Source: Candidatus Methylomirabilis tolerans (GTDB lineage Bacteria; Methylomirabilota; Methylomirabilia; Methylomirabilales; Methylomirabilaceae). From it: a stretch of 64,000 bases of DNA. The translations under genes and the position numbers were made by a program. The DNA lies in the NCBI GenBank assembly GCA_019912425.1, contig JAIOIU010000029.1, positions 1-64,000 of the forward strand. The letters run 5' to 3'. Positions 24,798 through 33,634 of this stretch are shown in pieces (position 1 is the stretch's first letter; each line of letters starts with the position of its first letter). The notes under the pieces were generated by a model. That model was not told where the DNA came from, did no database searches, and saw only the letters and a list, made by a program, of their open reading frames with translations.

Positions 24798-25520
24798 TCA
24801 CTTTAGCGACCGCTCGTGCACGTCGGCCGCCGTCGACAGTTCGCCCTTATCGAGATACATGATCGCACGGGCCTGGTCGGCGGCGCGGCGGTCGTGCGTT
24901 ACCATCACAATCGTCTTACCGAGGTCGGCGTTCAGGCGGTCCATAAGCGTGAGCACCTCTTCGGCCGAGTGGCGGTCAAGGTCGCCGGTCGGCTCATCGG
25001 CCACGATCAGCCGCGGATCGGTAATGAACGCGCGCGCGATTGCGACGCGCTGCTGCTGCCCACCGGAAAGCTCCGATGGATAGTGCGTCACCCGGTCCGA
25101 TAAGCCGACGAGCTCGAGCGCCGCCTCCACGTGCTCGCGCCGCTCGCGGCGGGTGAGGCGGGTCAGCGTGAGCGGCAGCTCGACGTTCTCGAAGGCCGTC
25201 AGGACCGGTATCAGGTTGTAGAACTGGAAGATGAAACCGACCGTACCCGCTCGCCAGTCGGCAAGCTCGGCCTCCGACAGCCGGGTAATGTCGATGCCGT
25301 CGAAAAGGATCTCCCCGGCGTCGGGCTTATCGATACCGGCGATCAGGTTGAGCAGCGTCGATTTGCCCGACCCCGACGGGCCCATCAGGCCGAGGAAGTC
25401 ACCTGCGCGCACCTCGAACGTGATGTCGGTCAGCACCGGCACAATCTGTCCGCCGCGCCGGTACGACTTTGCGACGTTGCGAATGTCGATCAGCGGCAGC
25501 GCAGCGGCGGTCTCGTCCAT
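24798..25520 (-). CDS. MacB/LolD-type ABC ATPase
   Basis: A 240-residue ATPase with Walker A GPSGSGKST, Q-loop FIFQFYNLIPVLTAFENVELPL, signature LSGGQQQR, Walker B LIVADEPTGDLD and switch His VTHD. The FQFYNLIP and DEPTGDLD forms are characteristic of the MacB/LolD/FtsE group. ATG 25520 has AAAGG 8 nt upstream; a longer frame to 25595 overlaps the adaptor gene and is unlikely. It drives the two FtsX-type permeases downstream. Confidence 0.92.
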   Translation of the reverse strand: MDETAAALPLIDIRNVAKSYRRGGQIVPVLTDITFEVRAGDFLGLMGPSGSGKSTLLNLIAGIDKPDAGEILFDGIDITRLSEAELADWRAGTVGFIFQFYNLIPVLTAFENVELPLTLTRLTRRERREHVEAALELVGLSDRVTHYPSELSGGQQQRVAIARAFITDPRLIVADEPTGDLDRHSAEEVLTLMDRLNADLGKTIVMVTHDRRAADQARAIMYLDKGELSTAADVHERSLK

Positions 25521-25539
25521 TAGCGGTTGCCTTTCGCCG

Positions 25540-26751
25540 TCACTTCCGATTCGCCTTGATGCGCGTACCGTCGGCAAGCTTATCGAGTGGCGCAAGGACG
25601 ACCTTCTCGCCTGTCGGGACGCCGCTCACTTCGACGAGGTCGCCAAGCGCGCGGCCGATTGCAACCTTGGTGAGCATTGCCCTACCGTCTTTCAGGATGA
25701 AGACAACCTGTGCGCCGTTGCGCTCGACGACCGCTTGCCTCGGGACGGCGACGACCGGCTTCCGATCGGCCGGCTCGACCTCGCGATCGAGGAATGCGAC
25801 CTTTGCGCTCATGTCGGGCAGCACACGCTCATCGCGATCCACGAATCGAATCTTTACCATCACCGTCGCCTTCGCGCGGTCGACGGTCGGAACGATGCGG
25901 TTCACCGCGCCGGCAAAGCGCATGTCGGGTATAGCGTCAAGCTGAATCTCGCACGGTTGGCCGACCTTGATCCGACCGAGCGAGGACTCCGCTACGTCGG
26001 CTTCAACCTCAAGCGTCGCCATATCGGCTATGGTCACAACCGCGCCCTTGGTGTCGACCGCGTTCGAGAACGGGGTGATATTATCGCCAACGTTCGCGTT
26101 CTTAGTCAGCACCACCCCGTCGAATGGGGCGCGGATCCGCGTCTGGTCGAACGAGACGTCCGCCGCTTTCAAGTTTGCCCGAGCGACCGAGATCGCGGCC
26201 TCGCTCGACCGTGCCGCCGCGCGCGCCTTATCGGCCCGCGCCACCGCGATATCGAGCTCCAATCTGCTGATGTAGTTATTCTGCGACAGGTCGCGCATGC
26301 GCGCCAGGTTGAGGTCGGCGTCGCGCAGTTCGGCCTGCGCCTGCTCGAGGTTCGCCTCGGTGACCGTGACGTTCGCTGCCGCCTGTTCGCGGGCCGCTGC
26401 GACGTCGCGGCTCTCGAGCCGCGCGATGACCTCGTCCCTCTTGACGCGACTGCCTTCCATGACGCCGAGCCATTCAAGACGTCCCGTCGCCTTCGACGCG
26501 ACTGCGGCCTTACGCTGCGCGGTAACGTAGCCGGTGGCGTTCAGCGCGGTTACCGCCTGCGAGGGATACGCGGTCGTGACTGAAGCGGTTTCTACCGTCA
26601 CGGGTCCGCCGAATCCGCCGGAGAATCCGACCGCTGCCGCAGCGGCTAGCAGGGCGAGACCTGTCGCCCAAGGCCACAGCCGTCGGCGCGCGCGCGATAC
26701 GCGGGCCGCGCTCCGGTCGATGCTCAGCTTCGAAAGATCGGGATTACCCAA
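25540..26751 (-). CDS. MacA-like periplasmic adaptor (HlyD/MFP family)
   Basis: A 403-residue adaptor linking the inner-membrane ABC complex to an outer-membrane channel. One membrane helix (about 25-45), a split biotinyl-lipoyl domain (YVTAQRKAAVASKATGRLEWL and TRIRAPFDGVVLTKNANVGDNI), a coiled-coil hairpin (about 110-190) and beta-barrel parts follow the family order. Start is TTG 26751 with AGAGG 6 nt upstream; no nearby ATG exists. First gene of the efflux operon. No TolC-type gene is in the window, so the substrate and exit channel are unknown. Confidence 0.88.
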   Translation of the reverse strand: MGNPDLSKLSIDRSAARVSRARRRLWPWATGLALLAAAAAVGFSGGFGGPVTVETASVTTAYPSQAVTALNATGYVTAQRKAAVASKATGRLEWLGVMEGSRVKRDEVIARLESRDVAAAREQAAANVTVTEANLEQAQAELRDADLNLARMRDLSQNNYISRLELDIAVARADKARAAARSSEAAISVARANLKAADVSFDQTRIRAPFDGVVLTKNANVGDNITPFSNAVDTKGAVVTIADMATLEVEADVAESSLGRIKVGQPCEIQLDAIPDMRFAGAVNRIVPTVDRAKATVMVKIRFVDRDERVLPDMSAKVAFLDREVEPADRKPVVAVPRQAVVERNGAQVVFILKDGRAMLTKVAIGRALGDLVEVSGVPTGEKVVLAPLDKLADGTRIKANRK

Positions 26752-27076
26752 GATATACCTCTGGAGATGCGTACCGCGAGGGGCGGATGCAGGCGCACAC
26801 CGCTGGACGCTATGGCGGCGAACTGCGTGACCTACCCCGACGTAATCAAATAGAAAGCTGGAAACGGGCCGGTGGACGACGGTAGGGGCAACCGAAAACC
26901 ACCCGGCTTGGGGTCGGAAGGCCAGTGGAGGGCCGCTCTAAGACCGGTATTGCCCACATCCTGCTCACGACACAGGAGCCTACCAGCAGGCGGAACGGGA
27001 AGTCAAGCGGAATGACCATCAGGGAAATGGGGAGTCACAAGTTGAGCCAGCAGGAACGAGAGTGGCTCTCAGCGGC
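26752..27076. other. Gene-free gap between hpnG and the efflux operon
   Basis: 325 bp without a convincing gene. It must hold the promoter of the efflux operon and the end of the hopanoid operon transcript, but I see no clear -35/-10 pair or hairpin with a T-tract. Small frames here lack ribosome sites. Confidence 0.5.
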
Positions 27077-27937
27077 TCAGCTTAGGGTGGTTGAGAGCTC
27101 CTGGAGCAGCCGACCGAGACGAGTGCAGACTGCCCTCGTCCGAAAGCCCAGACCGATCAGGTAAGGGATGGCGAATGGGTGCGCGATCAGGTATCGCATC
27201 AATCGAGGTAGGTGTGGCTCTCCTTCTGCGTCGAGAAACTGATCAAGGCCGACCGCGAGATCTTCATGGACCGGATCGAGGATGCCGCGGATGGCCAGGA
27301 ACGGGATCGAACAGGCTGAGGCCGCAGATGCGATAGCGGCGCTCTCCATGTCGACGGCTAGAGCACCGGACTCTGCCGCCAGGACCCGTTTTTCCTCCGT
27401 CGTCAGAATGTGGTCGACGGTGAGGATTGGACCGAGACGGTGCCGACTATCCAATCGACGGATAACGGTCATGGCTGCCTGCCGCAGGCCGACATCACAC
27501 GGAAAGTCCTCTAGCCTCGACCCCTGTTGTCCCTGCAAATCCTGTCCTGAGCGCGGTCGGAGCCCGTCCTGAGTTCCATCGACGGGGGCCTGTCCTGAGC
27601 ATTGGAGGATCACCCGGTCTCCCACTATCAGGTCCCCTGTCTGCGCCTGAGGGCTCAGTCCGCCTGCAACACCGAGCGACAAGGCGGCGACAACAGGCTC
27701 AGCTTCGAAGAGATGGCGGGCAGCGGCTTCGGCGCGGTCCGGCCCCACTCCGGTCTTTACCAGCAGCAGATCGCGGCCCCCCACCCCAATCCGGACTATC
27801 AAGTCCGATCGGGAGGCTGACGGACCAGTCGGCTGTAAGGCTGTGGCGATGGGCTTCATCTCTGCCCGAGTCGCCACGAAGATGGCGAGTGGCGCGCTGC
27901 GGACCCGGCTAGTCCGAGGAGGTCGCGCCGTTTTCAT
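27077..27937 (-). CDS. hpnG: Hopanoid-associated nucleoside phosphorylase HpnG
   Basis: A 286-residue enzyme that removes adenine from adenosylhopane to give ribosylhopane in extended hopanoid synthesis. The phosphorylase fold begins LAIFVATRAEMKPIATAL, with LLLVKTGVGPDRAEAAARHL and VAALSLGVAGGLSP in the phosphate and nucleoside site, and LAVDMESAAIASAA for ribose contact. ATG 27937 overlaps the cyclase gene by 29 bp. A block of about 20 residues (SGQAPVDGTQDGLRPRSGQ) is encoded by three GTCCTGAG repeats at 27541-27600 and looks like an in-frame insertion. It is the last gene of the operon cruF-hpnH-shc-hpnG. Confidence 0.88.
   Translation of the reverse strand: MKTARPPRTSRVRSAPLAIFVATRAEMKPIATALQPTGPSASRSDLIVRIGVGGRDLLLVKTGVGPDRAEAAARHLFEAEPVVAALSLGVAGGLSPQAQTGDLIVGDRVILQCSGQAPVDGTQDGLRPRSGQDLQGQQGSRLEDFPCDVGLRQAAMTVIRRLDSRHRLGPILTVDHILTTEEKRVLAAESGALAVDMESAAIASAASACSIPFLAIRGILDPVHEDLAVGLDQFLDAEGEPHLPRLMRYLIAHPFAIPYLIGLGFRTRAVCTRLGRLLQELSTTLS
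27541..27600. repeat. Triple GTCCTGAG repeat inside hpnG
   Basis: GTCCTGAG occurs at 27544, 27566 and 27592 with intervals of 22-26 bp, separated by degenerate CGGTCGGAGCC / CCATCGACGG words. In the hpnG frame this yields the low-constraint stretch containing SGQAPVDG. The word resembles the dispersed GTCCTGAGC repeats seen in many bacterial genomes. Confidence 0.55.
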
Positions 27938-29900
27938 CGTGGCCGGCGGCGGCCTGCGGAAGAAGGGTGCGATATAGGGAAAGAGCCCAGAGCGGAAAGT
28001 AGAGGCGGTAGAAATGATACCGCAGATAAAAGACGCGCGGGAATCCTGTTCCGGTGAATTCTCGTTCTTCCCACCCGCCATCCTCGCATTGATTCCGGAG
28101 GAGGTAGTCAATGCCTCGCGTCACCGCCGGATGCCGCACAAAGCCGGTATGCAAGAGCCCCAGGAGCGCCCAGGCGGTTTGCGACGCGGTGCTTGGACCC
28201 TGACCGGCCGTTCGTGGGTCTTCGTACGAGTGACACGATTCGCCCCAACCGCCATCGGGATTCTGGTGGTCAATGAGCCAGCGGGCAGCCCGCTGGATAT
28301 ATGGCTGATCCATCCGCTCTCCGATGGCTCGAAGACCCGCCAGCACCGCCCAGGTCCCATAGAGGTAATTGACTCCCCATCGACCGAACCAGCACCCTGC
28401 CGGCTCCTGCTCTCGCTTGAGGAACGCGATCGCGCGCTGAGCCACAGGAGCTTCGCAGGTCCAACCCATGTGGCCAAGCATCTCGAGCATCCGTCCGGTT
28501 AGATCCGCCGTGGGCGGATCGAGCAGCGCCTTGTGATCGGCGAAGGGGTGCTCGTTCAGAAACCGTTTGTTGTTATCCTTGTCGTATGATGCCCATCCCC
28601 CATCGCTTGACTGCATCGGGAGAACCCATTTGAGCGCCTGCCGGAGCGCCGCGTCTTTCGTCGCCTGATCAGGGAGGGTGGTTTTAATCAGGGCGGTCAT
28701 CACCACCGCGCTGTCGTCGATATCAGGGTAAAACTCGTTCTCGAATTGGAAGTACCAGCCGCCCGGCTCGGCGTCCGGCGCCTTGACCTTCCAGTCCCCC
28801 ACGGTCCGGGTCTGTTTCGAAAGGAGCCATTCACACGCGCTAATCAAGGCGGGATGGTCTGCGGAGAGTCCCGATGCGAGCAGCGCGTTCACCGCCAGAC
28901 AGGTATCCCAGATGGGGGAAAGGCAGGGTTGCAGGTGAAGGGTTCGATCGTCCTCCACCTCGAGGGCTTCGATCTGCTTAAAGGCCCTGGCAACCAGCGA
29001 ATGCTCGACTTCATAACCCAAACAGCGCAACGCGATAACCGAATTCGCCATTGCCGGATAGATCCCCCCGAGACCGCCTTCCCCCATTCGGCGAAGCATC
29101 CACGTCGTGGCCCGCTCCATCGCCAACCGGCGGAGGCGCGGGATCGGACGCCGCTCATACCAGTGAAGCAGCCGGTCAGCAGCCAGGAAAAGGTTTTGCC
29201 ACGATAACGGCCGGGGGTCGCTTGGGAACCAGTAGTCATGCTTTGGCGCAAAATCCCCTCGAAGCTCCATGAGATCGGCTCCGGCCGGAACCGGTATGAC
29301 CGGCTTATGGGCGAAGATGATCATCATTGGTGTAAGCACGGTCCTGGACCAGTAGGAGATCTCATGCATATTAAAAAATGACCGTTCGGGGAGGAGGAAC
29401 GGTTCGACGGGCATAGCCGGAACGCCTCGCCAATCGAGCTGACCGAAGATGGCAAGGGCAAACTTGGTAAAGACGTTGGCCCGCAGGAGGCCGCCCTGAG
29501 CAAGGATCACCTCTCTGGCCCGCCGCATGAACGGCTCTTCCTGAGAATGACCGCTGAGCTTGAGCGCGAAATAGGCCTTAACCGTGGTGCTCAGGTGGCT
29601 CGGCCCACCATAGTAGATGTTCCAGCCGCCATCGGGTAGTTGCGTGTCGCGCAGATAGGCTACGGCCTTCTGCTGCTTGGTTTCGTCCACCTTGCCGAGC
29701 AGGTAGCGGAGCATGATGTACTCGGAGGTGAGTGTGGAGTCGGCTTCCAACTCCGCCACCCAGAAGCCTGCAGGGTCTTGCAGGGTGAGGAGGCGAGACC
29801 GGGCTCGTTCGATCGCCTCACCAAGCGGATTCCTCTCCGCTCCCAGGGGGGTCCTCATCATCGTACTGATCCGCCAATCTCTTTCAGATGGTATCGGCAT
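27909..29900 (-). CDS. shc: Squalene-hopene cyclase
   Basis: A 663-residue class II terpene cyclase that folds squalene into hopene at the membrane surface. The catalytic acid motif DIDDSA (DxDD type) is present at about residue 392, and QW repeats run through the protein (QDPAGFWVAEL, QLPDGGWNIYYGG, QSSDGGWASYD, QEPAGCWFGRWGVNYLYGTW, QNPDGGWGESC, QCEDGGWEEREFTG). Length is normal. ATG 29900 has GGAG 8 nt upstream and lies 5 bp after the hpnH stop. HpnF is an equivalent name. Together with hpnH and hpnG this indicates elongated hopanoids. Confidence 0.97.
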   Translation of the reverse strand: MPIPSERDWRISTMMRTPLGAERNPLGEAIERARSRLLTLQDPAGFWVAELEADSTLTSEYIMLRYLLGKVDETKQQKAVAYLRDTQLPDGGWNIYYGGPSHLSTTVKAYFALKLSGHSQEEPFMRRAREVILAQGGLLRANVFTKFALAIFGQLDWRGVPAMPVEPFLLPERSFFNMHEISYWSRTVLTPMMIIFAHKPVIPVPAGADLMELRGDFAPKHDYWFPSDPRPLSWQNLFLAADRLLHWYERRPIPRLRRLAMERATTWMLRRMGEGGLGGIYPAMANSVIALRCLGYEVEHSLVARAFKQIEALEVEDDRTLHLQPCLSPIWDTCLAVNALLASGLSADHPALISACEWLLSKQTRTVGDWKVKAPDAEPGGWYFQFENEFYPDIDDSAVVMTALIKTTLPDQATKDAALRQALKWVLPMQSSDGGWASYDKDNNKRFLNEHPFADHKALLDPPTADLTGRMLEMLGHMGWTCEAPVAQRAIAFLKREQEPAGCWFGRWGVNYLYGTWAVLAGLRAIGERMDQPYIQRAARWLIDHQNPDGGWGESCHSYEDPRTAGQGPSTASQTAWALLGLLHTGFVRHPAVTRGIDYLLRNQCEDGGWEEREFTGTGFPRVFYLRYHFYRLYFPLWALSLYRTLLPQAAAGHDENGATSSD

Positions 29901-29905
29901 GGCGC

Positions 29906-30907
29906 CTACTCCAAAAAGTTCCAGATGGCCATCCTGAGCATGTCCTTCGGGCTGTTTCGGAGCCCGCGAACGACGGAGGCCTCGAAGCCGGAGTGCATCT
30001 TACAGTTCTGGCAGCGCGGGTCCTGGCGCGACTCCCAGTAGTCCCAATCCATACTTTGCCAGAACTCCTCAAACGTCCGGAAGTACTTCTCCTCGATCAG
30101 GTAGCACGGCCCTTTCCAGCCTTGTGGGGTATAGGTCACCGTGCTCCATGGTGAGCAGGGGTACTCCCGCAGGCCGGCCGCAAATTCGAGAAACATCGGG
30201 GTGGAGGTCAGTCGATACCGCTTCGACAGATCGAGAACCCTGCGGAACTTTTGGTGGATCTCCTCGCGAGCCAGAAAGAAATCGGACTCGATCGAGGCAT
30301 ACTGATACCCAGGGGTGAGGAGCATTCCGTCCACCTGATACTCCCGCAGCAGGCGGCACAGCGCCTCGATCTCGTCAAGATTGGTCTCCTTGAAGATGGT
30401 CGTGTTTGTCGTCACCCGGTAGCCCAACCGCTTGCCTTCCTTGATCATCTCGAGCGCCTTATCGAAGACACCTTCCCTGTCGCAGACCTGATCGTGGGTC
30501 CGTCTCAGCCCGTCCATGTGGATGTTGAGAGTAAGCCGATTATGCGGCGCAATCTGGCCGTAGACGTTTCGATCAAGGAGCAACCCATTCGTACATAGAT
30601 AAATGTGCCGCTTGCGGGCAATAGTTCCCTCCACCAGCTCTTTCAGCTCAGGGTAGATCGTGGGCTCTCCACCGCAGAGCGAGACGACCGGGGCGCCAGA
30701 GTCATCCGCCGCCTTCAGACACTCCTCCAGCGTCAATCGGTCCTCGATGCTCCCGGTATGCCGCTCAACGGAGCAGCCCAGACAGGCCAGGTTGCACGTG
30801 TAGAGCGGTTCGAGCATGAGGACGAACGGATACCGCGTGTTGCCTTTGAGCCCGTGGCGGATCTGGTGCTGGATCATATCGGTCGTGATGTGCAGTGGAA
30901 ACCTCAT
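29906..30907 (-). CDS. hpnH: Adenosyl-hopane synthase HpnH (radical SAM)
   Basis: A 333-residue radical SAM enzyme that adds an adenosyl group to diploptene, the first step of the hopanoid side chain. It starts MRFPLHITTDMIQHQIRH, the usual HpnH N-terminus. The cluster motif is C-NLA-C-LG-C (about 37-44), and VVSLCGGEPTIYPE binds SAM. C-terminal cysteines (DPRCQNCKMHSGFE) may hold a second site. ATG 30907 has GGAG 8 nt upstream and overlaps by ATGA the stop that the carotenoid gene would reach in its conserved frame. Confidence 0.96.
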   Translation of the reverse strand: MRFPLHITTDMIQHQIRHGLKGNTRYPFVLMLEPLYTCNLACLGCSVERHTGSIEDRLTLEECLKAADDSGAPVVSLCGGEPTIYPELKELVEGTIARKRHIYLCTNGLLLDRNVYGQIAPHNRLTLNIHMDGLRRTHDQVCDREGVFDKALEMIKEGKRLGYRVTTNTTIFKETNLDEIEALCRLLREYQVDGMLLTPGYQYASIESDFFLAREEIHQKFRRVLDLSKRYRLTSTPMFLEFAAGLREYPCSPWSTVTYTPQGWKGPCYLIEEKYFRTFEEFWQSMDWDYWESRQDPRCQNCKMHSGFEASVVRGLRNSPKDMLRMAIWNFLE

Positions 30908-31703
30908 GAGAGTACTCCATGACTGACAAATCTTCGCGCTACCCTCCACTGCCAGCAGCGTGTGAAGACCATCCACGTAATTGGGATGTACAGGAAGATC
31001 CCGGTTATCCCAAGCAGCATCTCGCCAATGGCAAAGGTCATCATGAGGTTAAAAGGCCAGGATCAGGTAGTAGAGCATGACGCCACACAGGATCGGTCAC
31101 TCCCTGGTCTAAGGTCGGCTCAGCCGCCAGACCACGATCGATCTGTTGAAATGAGGCGATTGTCACAAATCCTGTAATCGCCCATCCGAAGAAGTTGGTG
31201 AGCGGTACGCTAAAGAAGAACCCGGGTTCCGGATATTCGTAGATCTCCCCCAGGAACCAGTGATCTCCCCTCAGCGCGACAAGCTCGATCGCCGTGTCGA
31301 TCAGCATGAACACAAAGGCTGTCAGCACCAGGATCGGCCAGGATCGGCGTACGGCGGTCACCTCTCGCTCGCTGGCGCCGACAGGCAGTCTGAGCCATTG
31401 CGCCAGCGTGAAGCTGACGTAGGCCAGAAAGGCGAGTGAAAGAGCATCCATGAACGGGACATTGCTGATCCACAGCTCACGGCCCTTGGTGTCGGAAATA
31501 TAACTGTAGACACCGAAAGGAATCCCGGTTCTGGTGGAGGAATACTCGGCCAAAGAGGCTACTACCCAGGCGAGCCCGGTCAACAGCGCAGTCCGCCGCC
31601 ACCCGATGGCGACAGATGCCGCCGTCAGATAGAACGCCAGAAAAAGAAACGCGTAGGGTCTCAGAAGAACCGTAACAACAAGGAGTTGGATCGCTTCCGC
31701 CAT
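30904..31703 (-). pseudogene. cruF: CruF-like carotenoid biosynthesis membrane protein (DUF422), with two frameshifts
   Basis: From ATG 31703 the frame encodes a seven-helix protein with SYISDTKGRELWISNVPFMDAL and IDTAIELVALRGDHWFLGEIYEYPEPGFFFSVPLTNFFGW, typical of the CruF/DUF422 family; members hydrate carotenoid ends. The uninterrupted frame ends at 31041, but matching C-terminal sequence continues in two other frames: GVMLYYLILAF, then, past an A4 run at 31051-31054 on the plus strand, NLMMTFAIGEMLLGITGIFL to a stop at 30904 overlapping hpnH by ATGA. The two single-base shifts (about 31085-31095 and 31051-31054) are either recent mutations or sequencing errors. Confidence 0.75.
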
Positions 31704-32215
31704 TCAGCTCCCTCGTAGTAGCCGGCCAACTTCAGAATAGCCGTCAGCAATCAGCGCTCAGCCCCCGAAAGGATGCAAGGGGCAAGGGGTAGCCTGATGA
31801 TAGAATACTATCGTGCCCTGCATCCTGCATGAATAGCCATGATTGCAGCAGTAGGTCAGCGGGTCAGGGGCGAAGTCGATACCCAGCCTTAAGGGTTCTC
31901 CGGCCATCGGGAATGGATACTACCCCAAGGGTAGGGTGCATTCCAAGCCGCAAACCTACCGTATTGTGGCAATATAGGCCACTAAGACTGATCAGCCATT
32001 GGCCGTTCACGCAGATTTTTTATTATATCACATCCAATATGGCGTTGACAATCTGAAAAGAGCGCCCCCATAAGGCGCTGCCGCACTACGGCGTACGACA
32101 ATGTATTTCCTGAGCAAGGCAGGTAGAAGGACTGAAGGCTGAAGGAAGTAAGGAGCTATACCTAAAAGCCTTCAGTCTAAACTCCTAACTGCTGAACGCT
32201 ATTTTCTAGGGTTGA
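31704..32215. other. 512-bp gene-free region with two hairpin repeats
   Basis: No convincing gene. It contains AGCAATCAGCGCTCAGC words (about 31745), an inverted pair GGATGCAAGGGGCA (about 31773) / TGCCCTGCATCC (about 31814), and a second pair ACTGAAGGCT / AGCCTTCAGT (about 32132 and 32168). These are short imperfect hairpins of the kind found throughout this window's gaps. The promoter of the hopanoid operon should lie here on the minus strand but I could not pick it out. Confidence 0.5.
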
Positions 32216-33343
32216 TCAGGACGATCGTTCCCCGTAGAACGTTTGCAAGGCATCCACCACATATTCCTGCATCGGCTGGGTCAGTTCCGGATAGATCGGT
32301 AAGGCCAATGCCTCTTTCGCAGCCCGTTCGGATACCGGCATATCCCCCTCCTTGTATCCCAGATACTCGAAGCAGACCTGAAGATGGAGGGGCCGGGGGT
32401 AGTAAATGTCGTGCCCGATCCCTCGGGACTCCAGGAAGCGGCTCAACTCATCTCGCCTTGAAACTCTCACGACATATTGATTGAACACGTGCCGTTCATT
32501 CCTGGGAAGTTCCGGAAGCCGAATCCGGCACTCCAAGCCCCTTTCGCGGAAGAGGGCGTCGTACCGCTCGGCATTGATGATCCGCTGCTTCGTCCACTGG
32601 TCAAGGTGTTGGAGCTTGACGGCCAGAAGGACCGCTTGCAGTTCGTCAAGACGGAAGTTACCGCCTAGAAGGGAGTGGAGATATTTGGTCGACGCCCCGT
32701 GATTCCGCAAAGCAAAGAGTGTTGAAGCCAGGGAAGAGTCGTTCGTGGTAACCATTCCACCGTCACCGAATCCACCCAGGTTCTTTGTAGGATAAAACGA
32801 GAAACAACCCAAGAGCCCAATGCAACCGGCCATTCGGCCGAATTCGTCCTCTGCTCCAATGGCCTGGGCGGCATCTTCTATCACGGCGATTTGATGCTGA
32901 GCGGCCAGCGTGCGAATCGGCTCCATCTCCGCGCAGCGACCGAACAGATGGACCGGGAGGATGGCGCGGGTCCGTTCCGTGATCCGGTCGGCAATCAGCT
33001 TCGGGTCGATAGTGAAACGAGCCGGATCGATATCGACGAAAACCGGCCTAGCCCCAGATCGAGCGATGGATCCCGCCGTCGCGATGAAGGTATACGGGGT
33101 CGTGATGACCTCATCTCCAGATCCGATGCCCAGGGCCATGAGGGCCAGCAGGAGGGCGTCGGTACCTGAGGAGACGCCAACCGCGCAACGAGCGCCACAA
33201 TACCGCGCAATCTCATCCTCGAGCCGGTGAACCTGAGGGCCAAGGATGAACTGCTGATTGTCGCACACCTCATCGATCGCGCGTCTGATCTCGCTCTTGA
33301 TAGCGGCGTATTGTACTTTTAGATCGAAGAAAGGCACCCGCAT
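32216..33343 (-). CDS. DegT/DnrJ/EryC1/StrS-family aminotransferase
   Basis: A 375-residue PLP-dependent aminotransferase that makes amino sugars on nucleotide-sugar precursors, usually for O-antigen or other surface glycans. The N-terminus VPFFDLKVQY is typical; VGVSSGTDALLLAL binds the PLP phosphate, VIEDAAQAIGAE contains the ring Asp, and FYPTKNLGGFGDGGM carries the Schiff-base Lys. No nucleotide-sugar genes are nearby, so its glycan is unknown. It is divergent from speD. Confidence 0.92.
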   Translation of the reverse strand: MRVPFFDLKVQYAAIKSEIRRAIDEVCDNQQFILGPQVHRLEDEIARYCGARCAVGVSSGTDALLLALMALGIGSGDEVITTPYTFIATAGSIARSGARPVFVDIDPARFTIDPKLIADRITERTRAILPVHLFGRCAEMEPIRTLAAQHQIAVIEDAAQAIGAEDEFGRMAGCIGLLGCFSFYPTKNLGGFGDGGMVTTNDSSLASTLFALRNHGASTKYLHSLLGGNFRLDELQAVLLAVKLQHLDQWTKQRIINAERYDALFRERGLECRIRLPELPRNERHVFNQYVVRVSRRDELSRFLESRGIGHDIYYPRPLHLQVCFEYLGYKEGDMPVSERAAKEALALPIYPELTQPMQEYVVDALQTFYGERSS

Positions 33344-33541
33344 GTATTCGCATCCGTCAAAGAGGACATCTCTACTGCTTACCCACCCCCTGCTATGTTC
33401 GAAATTCTACGCACGTCTGAGGCTGAAGTCTACAGCTTTTTCGCGTTGGCACTACGTGAGCGAATCCGTAGTTCGGAGGCTGGAAACGCAACATGCTGCG
33501 AACGCTTCGAAACAAATTCGACTCCTCCCTCTATTTTTTTC

Positions 33542-33569
33542 TTGCAATTCTGTCAAAACGCGATATAAG
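33542..33569 (+). promoter_or_regulatory. Promoter of the polyamine genes
   Basis: TTGCAA (33542-33547), 16-bp spacer, TATAAG (33564-33569), about 65 nt before the speD start. The rest of the 33344-33634 gap shows no other feature apart from the divergent start of the aminotransferase gene. Confidence 0.5.
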
Positions 33570-33634
33570 GCATTTGATCGGAAACGTACGGGGAGGTGGG
33601 TATCGAACAACAATTTTACGAGGGGGGTAGATCG

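Noticed and set aside
23159-24862. 567-codon plus-strand frame opposite the FtsX-type permeases
   Set aside because: High GC makes long chance frames; the Arg/His/Asp-rich composition and lack of motifs show it is not a gene.
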